Source: JABMMZ01 sp044341025 (GTDB taxonomy: Bacteria; Bacteroidota; Bacteroidia; NS11-12g; UBA955). Taken from it: a DNA stretch of 64,000 nt. Made by a program: the position numbers and the translations under genes. Positions within the stretch are counted from its first letter, which is position 1. Each line of letters starts with the position of its first letter. This document shows positions 35,525 to 41,305 of this stretch, in pieces. The notes below the pieces were generated by a model. It was not told where the DNA came from and ran no database searches. It was given only the letters and a program-made list of their open reading frames with translations. The stretch covers positions 18,766-82,765 of the forward strand of contig JBIISM010000011.1 of the NCBI GenBank assembly GCA_044341025.1. Reading direction: 5' to 3'.

Positions 35525-35682
35525 GCCCAGGTTTTGTATGCGTTGCTGAGGCTAGTTGTTTTACCCTGTGGCGTGATTGCATTTAAATTGTCAAAGCGAT
35601 AGCGGAGGCAAAATCATTAGACTAGTCTCTGCCACAGGGACGCCGCCCAGCACCTGCAACAAAACTTTTGTGCCTAATTGCC
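35525..35682. repeat. Nested palindromic intergenic element
   Basis: Outer arms 35531-35551 and 35646-35665 are imperfect reverse complements (GTTTTGTATGCGTTGCTGAG against GTTTTGTTGCAGGTGCTGGG). Inside, CCCTGTGGC (35564-35572) pairs perfectly with GCCACAGGG (35631-35639). GTGA after the first arm and AGTCTCT before the second recall the five-unit array at 14304-14595. Confidence 0.7.
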
Positions 35683-35722
35683 TGGGGCTGCCGTTACTAT
35701 CGGTGGCGGTTTAGGAGAATGA

Positions 35723-35767
35723 CCCCCGTACCAGAGACTCCACTCCATTGCGTCATGATAAGGGGTA
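35723..35767. repeat. Degenerate inverted copy of the 14-kb palindromic unit
   Basis: CCCCCGTACCAGAGACTCC followed by ATTGCGTCATGATAAGGGGT is recognisable as the reverse complement of the unit pattern (GTACCAGAGACTTC...GTCACGGTACGGG), with several changes. The rest of 35768-35883 contains nothing clear. Confidence 0.55.
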
Positions 35768-35883
35768 TAAGTGAATCTGAGGATTAGTTTCGGTAAGGAG
35801 GATTGTTGGATTTTTTTCCAAGTCAACAGCAAGTCTCTGGAAAATTGATTTGGGAATTCTTTTCAGAAATGGGTTATTTGTGT

Positions 35884-35982
35884 ATGAAATTTTTAAGTGT
35901 TCTTTTGTTCTTCTTGCTTTTTGTGACCGCTTTAAAGGAGTTCAATTGGAATATTGTATTTGAGCAACTGTATAAGATTTGA
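35884..35982 (+). CDS. Possible 32-aa hydrophobic small protein
   Basis: ATG at 35884 opens 32 codons beginning MKFLSVLLFFLLFVTALKEF, a single hydrophobic helix followed by a polar tail. No promoter match or homologue is recognised, so it may be fortuitous. Confidence 0.2.
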   Translation: MKFLSVLLFFLLFVTALKEFNWNIVFEQLYKI

Positions 35983-36007
35983 TGTAATTGCGACCATGCA
36001 AAATCCC

Positions 36008-36349
36008 TCACAACACTTCATAACTTGGAACTACCGCTCCGAATCCGCAAAATTTACATGCAACCGTATTATTGTAGTGATATTTAGTTGCAGGTACTAT
36101 TCTAAGACGGGTTTTGAAAATCGGTTTTATGATAGTTTTATCTCGAACAGTTTTAACCTCAAACTCCCCAGTTTCCTCTTTATATGATTCAGACTTCTGA
36201 GTTGCAGTTTGACCAGTCATTGTAGATTTTACCAATTTCATTGCAAACCATTTTTCGCATTTGGGGCATTTTTCTTTTTTCCCTTTTTTAACTCCATGTT
36301 TTAACACCATATACGAAAACCCGATAATTAAGCCTATTATAATTTCCAT
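36008..36349 (-). CDS. Small zinc-ribbon protein with N-terminal membrane segment
   Basis: A 113-aa protein. MEIIIGLIIGFSYMVLKHG is a membrane anchor, KCPKCEKWFAMKL and ACKFCGFGAVVPS supply two CxxC pairs forming a zinc ribbon, and the middle is polar with TGQTATQKSES. No family name is assigned. It lies alone between palindromic repeats and tRNA-Ser. Confidence 0.65.
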   Translation of the reverse strand: MEIIIGLIIGFSYMVLKHGVKKGKKEKCPKCEKWFAMKLVKSTMTGQTATQKSESYKEETGEFEVKTVRDKTIIKPIFKTRLRIVPATKYHYNNTVACKFCGFGAVVPSYEVL

Positions 36350-36433
36350 TTTACTATTTTTAATAAAATTCGAATTAAGCGAAATAAGTTATCATTACCA
36401 AATGATACAAGAAGAGTTTTTGGTTTGCTGTAG

Positions 36434-36453
36434 AGCCAAGGCATGCCTTGGCT
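36434..36453. repeat. 20-bp perfect palindrome
   Basis: AGCCAAGGCATGCCTTGGCT reads the same on both strands. It lies 18 nt before a long hairpin, in the gap between the zinc-ribbon gene and tRNA-Ser. It could be a binding site or a cruciform. Confidence 0.6.
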
Positions 36454-36471
36454 AAAAGGACGCAAATCTGA

Positions 36472-36538
36472 TTTTATGCCCCTGCAAAAATTCACTCAAG
36501 CGCAGAGCCGCTTGGACGAATTTTTTTGGGGCATAAAA
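36472..36538. other. Long nested hairpin next to tRNA-Ser
   Basis: Three stacked helices with symmetric 3x3 internal loops: TTTTATGCCCC with GGGGCATAAAA (11 bp), AAAAATTC with GAATTTTT (8 bp), CAAGCG with CGCTTG (6 bp), and a 6-nt loop. It lies just beyond the tRNA terminator and may be a 3' structure of its transcript or a separate repeat. Confidence 0.6.
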
Positions 36539-36562
36539 AAAACCCAACTAAAAAGTTGGGTT
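36534..36562 (-). terminator. Terminator of tRNA-Ser
   Basis: On the minus strand AACCCAACT, loop TTTT, AGTTGGGTT is followed by a T run (A run on plus). It lies 16 nt after the tRNA 3' end. Confidence 0.85.
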
Positions 36563-36577
36563 TCGTTTTTCATCTTG

Positions 36578-36662
36578 CGGAGAAAGAGGGATTCGAACCC
36601 CCGTTAGCTTGCACTAAAACAGTTTTCAAGACTGCCGCATTCAACCGCTCTGCCATTTCTCC
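36578..36662 (-). tRNA. tRNA-Ser (anticodon TGA)
   Basis: An 85-nt class II tRNA on the minus strand. The acceptor GGAGAAA pairs with TTTCTCC with discriminator G. The anticodon loop reads CTTGAAAA, giving TGA. A long variable arm (TTTTAGTGCAAGCTAAC) and T arm GGGGGTTCGAATCCCTC are present. CCA is not encoded. Confidence 0.95.
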
Positions 36663-36857
36663 TTCTGAAAACGGAGTGCAAAAGTAAGGAGTTTTTTGAA
36701 ATAATAAAATTTTTTTAATGGAATTATATATTGCTTTGTTTTTTTTAACTTTATATAGCTGTTGCCCTTGTAAATGAAAGTCTTAAAAATTCAAATACTT
36801 AGATATATTAAATAAGTTATAGATTAATAATTTATTTTTATTTTAAACTTAAAGGTT

Positions 36858-36865
36858 TATATTTG
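36858..36865 (+). promoter_or_regulatory. TAnnTTTG -7 element of the mobile-mystery operon
   Basis: TATATTTG ends 26 nt before the ATG at 36892. No good -33 box is visible in the very AT-rich upstream sequence. 36663-36857 contains no other feature. Confidence 0.45.
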
Positions 36866-36891
36866 CACTGTTTTTATAAATTTATAAGATT

Positions 36892-37356
36892 ATGGTAACT
36901 TTACAGAAGAATTTAATGCAAAAGCAAATGGATGAATTGTTGAAAGCGTTTGCTACAGGTAAGCAAAGTGCACAATTGTCTGTTGCCTGGATTCAGTCAT
37001 GCCGTTTGGCTTTGGGTATGTCGCTGAGGCAATTGGCTGAGCGGATTGGTGTTTCTGCTCCTGCGCTCAACGATTTTGAGAAAAGGGAACTAGCAGACAC
37101 CATTTCTATCGCAACATTGAAAAAAGCTGCAGCAGCCATGGATATGGAATTGGTGTATTATTTCAAGCCGAAAGTCGGGTCGTTAAAAACTGTAATTAAA
37201 CAACAAGCTTTGAAAAAAGCGAATGAAATCATCATTCAATCGAATCAAGCGATGAAGTTGGAGGATCAGGAGACCAGTAAATCAAGTCAAGATCGAGAAT
37301 TGGAAAGACTGGCTAAAGATATTATGGATAAAATGCCTGGGAGTTTATGGGATTGA
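36892..37356 (+). CDS. Mobile mystery protein A (Xre-type HTH)
   Basis: A 154-aa protein with a helix-turn-helix at about 43-66 (MSLRQLAERIGVSAPALNDF) and a preceding conserved segment (LSVAWIQSCRLALG). The pattern matches mobile mystery protein A, described as always paired with a Fic-domain partner in mobile or accessory DNA. It probably represses its own operon and neutralises the Fic protein, by analogy with toxin-antitoxin modules. It overlaps the partner by 10 nt. Confidence 0.85.
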   Translation: MVTLQKNLMQKQMDELLKAFATGKQSAQLSVAWIQSCRLALGMSLRQLAERIGVSAPALNDFEKRELADTISIATLKKAAAAMDMELVYYFKPKVGSLKTVIKQQALKKANEIIIQSNQAMKLEDQETSKSSQDRELERLAKDIMDKMPGSLWD

Positions 37357-37940
37357 TTTTGCATTACAAGGCTGGACAAACACCCCTAAATCCGGAGCAA
37401 ATAAATGGGTTAAAAATTAAAACCTTAGTAACCCAAGCGCAATTGAATGAATTTGAACAAGCCAATATCAATCAGGCTTTAATGGGCTTGAATTCTAAAA
37501 GAAAAATAAAGAATATACTCTCCGAGGACTTTGTTGTTCAATTGCATAAACGGATGTTTGGCATGGTTTGGAAATGGGCGGGGAAATTTCGCCACACAGA
37601 AACCAATATTGGAATTGAATGGACAAGAATTCCAATTGAACTGAGAAAGTTGCTTGACGATACTAAGTTTTGGGTTGAAAACCAAACCTATAGCCCTGAT
37701 GAAATAGCACTAAGGTTTAAACACCGTTTGGTTGCCATCCATTGTTTTCCAAATGGCAATGGTAGGCACTCAAGAATTATGGCCGATTTAATTGCCGTTC
37801 AGCTCTTAGGAAGTGAGAAATTTAATTGGGGAAATAGCAGTTTGGTGGCAAGTTCGGAACAAAGAAAAAACTATTTAAAAGCCTTGCAATTGGCCGATCA
37901 AGGTAGTTTTTCTCAATTGTTGATTTTTGCCCGTTCCTAA
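37347..37940 (+). CDS. Mobile mystery protein B (Fic-domain AMPylase-like)
   Basis: A 197-aa Fic protein with IHCFPNGNGRHSR (132-143), the active-site motif HxFxxGNGRxxR with the catalytic His and nucleotide-binding loop. MFGMVWKWAGKFRHTETNIG upstream is the family's beta-hairpin flap region. Fic enzymes transfer AMP or another phosphate-containing moiety to target proteins, and the target here is unknown. Overlap with protein A indicates coupling. Likely toxin of an antitoxin pair (inference). Confidence 0.87.
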   Translation: MGLILHYKAGQTPLNPEQINGLKIKTLVTQAQLNEFEQANINQALMGLNSKRKIKNILSEDFVVQLHKRMFGMVWKWAGKFRHTETNIGIEWTRIPIELRKLLDDTKFWVENQTYSPDEIALRFKHRLVAIHCFPNGNGRHSRIMADLIAVQLLGSEKFNWGNSSLVASSEQRKNYLKALQLADQGSFSQLLIFARS

Positions 37941-37948
37941 TTTCAAAT

Positions 37949-38374
37949 TCATATCCTATACAAACTCTCCAATTCAAACTCCCCATTGATCTCCCTTAAC
38001 GCCTGCATAAATCCTTCTTTATTTTCTGGTGATACCAAAACCTCCTTTTTCTTGCCAGCCATTGTATAGCGTATGGATAGGCGGTCGATCGAATTGGCGG
38101 GCGCTTTAGATGGATCGCGGCTAGATTTTATTTTGTAGATGTTTGAAATAGGAATTTGTAAGCTATAAAAACGACCAGCATCTATCGTTAAAACACCATC
38201 TTCAATGCTGTAATGTGTATTAATGAAAATATCGGCCAGATATATTGCATTCGCAATGAGAATTGGTAGTCCCAACCAAACTTTTTCGATAATTAAAAGC
38301 AACGCAACTGCAATTAAAATTAGACTCGGAAACAACACAAAGCCTTTGCCTATTTTTGATTTAAACCGTTTCAT
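37949..38374 (-). CDS. Membrane protein with bacterial PH-like domain
   Basis: A 141-aa protein. Two hydrophobic segments (FVLFPSLILIAVALLLIIEK and LPILIANAIYLADIFI) precede a soluble part beginning YSIEDGVLTIDAGRFYSLQI and PISNIYKIKSS, which matches the bPH_6-type domain. Function unknown. The ATG at 38374 is preceded by TATATTTG with 4 nt between, so a leaderless mRNA is likely; an upstream ATG at 38392 lies before the -7 element. It separates the mobile-mystery pair from hipBA and faces the opposite way. Confidence 0.75.
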   Translation of the reverse strand: MKRFKSKIGKGFVLFPSLILIAVALLLIIEKVWLGLPILIANAIYLADIFINTHYSIEDGVLTIDAGRFYSLQIPISNIYKIKSSRDPSKAPANSIDRLSIRYTMAGKKKEVLVSPENKEGFMQALREINGEFELESLYRI

Positions 38375-38378
38375 AAAG

Positions 38379-38386
38379 CAAATATA
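38379..38386 (-). promoter_or_regulatory. TAnnTTTG -7 element of the PH-domain gene
   Basis: TATATTTG on the minus strand, 4 nt before the ATG at 38374. Confidence 0.5.
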
Positions 38387-38432
38387 TGCCATTCAATTTT
38401 AGTATTTAATTTTTATTTATGCTGTTTTTGTG

Positions 38433-38440
38433 TAATTTTG
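38433..38440 (+). promoter_or_regulatory. TAnnTTTG -7 element of hipBA-like operon
   Basis: TAATTTTG lies 38 nt before the ATG at 38479. The leader may contain an operator for the HTH protein (ACCATTCATTAAAACCAT). Confidence 0.4.
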
Positions 38441-38478
38441 TATTGTAAACCATTCATTAAAACCATAATTAACTATCA

Positions 38479-38826
38479 ATGACTGATTATTCATACATAA
38501 ATTGGAATTCTATGAGCGATACAGCAATCGCTGAATACATCGGAGGTTTTGTAAAGAATGAACGTGTGCTTCAGGACATGACCCAAGATGAATTGTCTCA
38601 TGCCGCAGGAATTAGCCGCTCGACTTTAAGTATTTTGGAGTCTGGGGGTTCGGTTACAGTTCCAACTTTGTTACAAGTTTTGCGTGTCTTAAACCAATTG
38701 CATTTTTTAAATGCCTTTGTGGTGCAAGAGCAAGTAAGTCCTATAGCCCAAGCAAAAAAAGAGTTATACAAACGAAAACGCGCAAGTAGAAAAAATGCAA
38801 AAGCGAAAAAAGATTTTAATTGGTAA
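38479..38826 (+). CDS. Xre-family antitoxin, HipB-like
   Basis: A 115-aa protein with one HTH at about 34-60 (MTQDELSHAAGISRSTLSIL, followed by ESGG) and a basic C-terminus rich in Lys and Arg (RKRASRKNAKAKKDF). Directly upstream of hipA, it should be the antitoxin and autorepressor of the module. Longer than E. coli HipB (88 aa). Confidence 0.85.
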   Translation: MTDYSYINWNSMSDTAIAEYIGGFVKNERVLQDMTQDELSHAAGISRSTLSILESGGSVTVPTLLQVLRVLNQLHFLNAFVVQEQVSPIAQAKKELYKRKRASRKNAKAKKDFNW

Positions 38827-38828
38827 TT

Positions 38829-40133
38829 ATGAATACAGCATTTGTTAAAATATGGGGCAAATTGGTGGGAGCGGTGGCCTGGGATCAGAAAACTGGCATT
38901 GCCGCATTTGAATACGACAGTGGTTTTAAAAACACTGGGTTAGATTTATCGCCTTTTAAAATGCCCATCGATACCAAGCGAACTGTTTTTAGTTTTCCTG
39001 AACTGAAACAGAATCCACAGATTCCTTTTAATACGTTTAAAGGATTGCCGGGTCTTTTGGCTGATGTTTTGCCCGATCGGTATGGAAATCAACTCATCAA
39101 TTTATACCTTGCTCAAAGCGGTCGGCCATTAGACAGCATGAATCCTGTGGAAATGCTTTGCTTTATTGGTACGCGCGGCATGGGTGCATTGGAGTTTGAA
39201 CCCAGCACAGAAAAGGAAACAAGTCGATCTGCTGCCATAGAATTAAAAAGTATGGTTGAATTGGCCCAACGCTTGTTATCGAACAAAGCATCATTCAAAA
39301 CCAATTTTATAAACGAAAATGAAAAGGCTGTATCTGAGATATTGAAGATTGGAACTTCAGCCGGAGGTGCCCGTCCCAAAGCCATTATAGCCTATAATGA
39401 AAAGACTGGTGAGGTTCGTTCGGGGCAAACCAATGTGCCAAAAGGGTTTCAGCATTGGCTCATAAAATTGGATGGTGTGAGCGGTATACAAGTTGGAGCG
39501 TCTTCGGGATATGGAAGGGTGGAAATGGCGTATTATAATATGGCTATTGCTTGTGGAATAAACATGATGCCTTCAAAATTACTACAAGAAAATGGGCGGG
39601 CGCATTTTATGACCAAACGTTTCGACCGCGAAGAGGACAATACCAAACACCATATTCAAACGTTCTGTGCCCTCAAGCATTTCGATTTCAATGAGGTAAA
39701 CAGCTTTAGCTACGAGCAATTGTTTCAAACGATGCGTGAGTTAAACCTAAACTATGCCGATGCAGAGCAGATGTACAGGCGCATGGTGTTTAATGTCTTG
39801 TCCCGCAATTGCGACGACCACACCAAGAATTTCTCTTTCCGCTTAAAACAAGATTCTAAATGGGAACTGTCTCCAGGATACGATATATGTCATGCTTATC
39901 AGCCGCAACACCAATGGGTAAGCCAACATGCCTTGAGCATCAATGGCAAGCGCAAAGACTTTACCAAAGCAGACCTACTTCAAATTGGAAAATCGATAAG
40001 CTGTAAAAATGCGGCTTCTATCATAGAAGAAATTCAAGGTGTTGTGAACCAATGGAACGACTATGCAAAAGAGCAAGAGGTCGTGCCGAAATTAAGAAAG
40101 GAAATTTCTAAGACTTTGTTGGTTTTGGGGTAA
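38829..40133 (+). CDS. hipA: HipA-family serine/threonine kinase (toxin)
   Basis: A 434-aa HipA kinase. The ejectable P-loop is GTSAGGARPKAII, the catalytic loop is RNCDDHTKNFSF (the NxDxHxKN position) and the metal-binding Asp is in PGYDICHAY. The N-terminal subdomain (VKIWGKLVGAVAWD, GLPGLLADVLPDRYG) is the usual HipA N1 region, so it is not split as in HipBST. E. coli HipA phosphorylates glutamyl-tRNA synthetase; the target here is unknown. ATG at 38829 is preferred to an in-frame TTG at 38820 that overlaps hipB. Two nt separate the genes. Confidence 0.92.
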   Translation: MNTAFVKIWGKLVGAVAWDQKTGIAAFEYDSGFKNTGLDLSPFKMPIDTKRTVFSFPELKQNPQIPFNTFKGLPGLLADVLPDRYGNQLINLYLAQSGRPLDSMNPVEMLCFIGTRGMGALEFEPSTEKETSRSAAIELKSMVELAQRLLSNKASFKTNFINENEKAVSEILKIGTSAGGARPKAIIAYNEKTGEVRSGQTNVPKGFQHWLIKLDGVSGIQVGASSGYGRVEMAYYNMAIACGINMMPSKLLQENGRAHFMTKRFDREEDNTKHHIQTFCALKHFDFNEVNSFSYEQLFQTMRELNLNYADAEQMYRRMVFNVLSRNCDDHTKNFSFRLKQDSKWELSPGYDICHAYQPQHQWVSQHALSINGKRKDFTKADLLQIGKSISCKNAASIIEEIQGVVNQWNDYAKEQEVVPKLRKEISKTLLVLG

Positions 40134-40223
40134 GACTACTTCAAGCGTTGGCAGAGTAGTGAAAAATATTAAAAATTTTCTTGGGAAACATTTGCATTGT
40201 ATGATACTCACACAACGCTCGCG

Positions 40224-40305
40224 CCCTTTGACTGTAGGTGCTGCCACAAATGAATAATCAGGTAAACGAAATGCTTAGTGGCAGCAGTCCGTTTGCGGCA
40301 AAGGG
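40224..40305. repeat. Nested palindromic element downstream of hipA
   Basis: Outer CCCTTTG (40224-40230) pairs with CAAAGGG (40299-40305), inner GCTGCCAC (40240-40247) with GTGGCAGC (40278-40285). Layout resembles the elements at 7118-7202 and 35564-35639. A direct repeat TTTGCGGCAAA follows (40292 and 40313). The remainder to 40367 is a purine-rich CGGAG/GCGAAG tract. Confidence 0.65.
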
Positions 40306-40367
40306 TTCCTTTTTGCGGCAAACGACCGGAGCGAAGCGGAGCCGGAGGGCGAAGAATTGGCGCCCAT

Positions 40368-40398
40368 AAAAAAATCCCCTCGAAATGAAGCGAAAGGA
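40368..40398 (-). terminator. Terminator of the outer-membrane barrel gene
   Basis: In minus-strand RNA, UCCUUUCG pairs with CGAGGGGA (8 bp, two G-U), loop 8 nt, then seven U. As DNA the plus strand would have mismatches, so the minus transcript is the functional one. Confidence 0.75.
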
Positions 40399-40426
40399 CT
40401 TTCATGTATTAATTATGGAGCTTTCT

Positions 40427-41131
40427 CTAAAACACAAACCCCAAACGCAGCCCACCTGTATACACGCCAAAAAGGTTGCTGCTGCTTGATCCTAGTGTTT
40501 TACTGTTTACTTCGTTTGAGCCCAAGCGCACGTGTTTTTCACTACCTTCGCCAGTGTTGCTGATACCAAATAGGCCAATGCCACATTCAGCGCCTAAATA
40601 AATGTGTTCTGTAAAATAATAGTCGGCTCCCATATAGCCACCGAGGTTCAATCCAAAAGTAGAACCTGACTTTGAATGGTAATAATCGCCATTAATGACA
40701 AGGTTATTGCTTGGATTGGCGTACCCAGAATTGCTGACATCTTTTCGTGCTCCACCATTTAATAAGAGGCCAATTTGAGCACCCACGAATGGCGAAAGTT
40801 TTTTGGTGCCTACAAAGTGTTTTTCGATGCCGGGCGAGAAGCTGAATCCAAAACCTGATCGGTTTAGGACCTCAGAAATCACCGTGCCTTGAGGATTTGA
40901 AACAGAGTATTTGCTGCTGTTAGAGCTCATGCCCAAACGCAAACGAAGCGCCACATTGTCTTTCAAGAAATAACGAAAACGCAATTCAGCAGGCAGATTG
41001 TATGAAATGGCGGCTATGCCAGTTTGGAAATTTAAATTGACCTCAGCACTGCGCTCGCCTTTGATTGGTTTTTGTGCTACTGCGCCGCCGATTAGGCAAA
41101 AGGAAAACAAAAGTCCTAATGTTTTTTTCAT
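40427..41131 (-). CDS. Outer-membrane beta-barrel protein
   Basis: A 234-aa protein with signal peptide MKKTLGLLFSFCLIGGAVAQ and alternating amphipathic strands (LRFRYFLKDNVALRLRLGMS, FGLNLGGYMGADYYFTEHIY), ending VYTGGLRLGFVF with the C-terminal Phe of outer-membrane barrels. It has the size and strand pattern of an eight-stranded OmpA/OmpX-like barrel. The start at 41131 is chosen because the upstream in-frame ATG (41218) would bury the signal peptide. A run of seven C (CCCCCCC in the coding strand) lies just before the ATG, a possible slippage site. Confidence 0.8.
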   Translation of the reverse strand: MKKTLGLLFSFCLIGGAVAQKPIKGERSAEVNLNFQTGIAAISYNLPAELRFRYFLKDNVALRLRLGMSSNSSKYSVSNPQGTVISEVLNRSGFGFSFSPGIEKHFVGTKKLSPFVGAQIGLLLNGGARKDVSNSGYANPSNNLVINGDYYHSKSGSTFGLNLGGYMGADYYFTEHIYLGAECGIGLFGISNTGEGSEKHVRLGSNEVNSKTLGSSSSNLFGVYTGGLRLGFVF

Positions 41132-41283
41132 GGGGGGGTGTATAATGAATTTCAAAAATAATACTTTCATTTCAAATTCTTTATGGTCTATGTAATTGGT
41201 GGTGATGTATTGTTTCATAGTCAGTTTAACTCCGAACTTTTACTTTAATCGATTTGCCTATAGATAATGTTTGCTTGTAAGCT

Positions 41284-41291
41284 TATATTTG
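41284..41291 (+). promoter_or_regulatory. TAnnTTTG -7 element of outer-membrane receptor gene
   Basis: TATATTTG, 14 nt before the ATG at 41306. Confidence 0.45.
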
Positions 41292-41305
41292 CTCTAACTT
41301 AGTTT

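Noticed and set aside
35954..36187. 77-aa plus-strand gene
   Set aside because: It lies antisense to the zinc-ribbon gene, which has clear CxxC pairs and a membrane segment; the plus frame has no features.
36578..40133. Genomic island integrated at tRNA-Ser
   Set aside because: The tRNA 3' end points left (36578), while the toxin-antitoxin genes lie on its 5' side. No duplicated tRNA 3' segment or integrase is visible.
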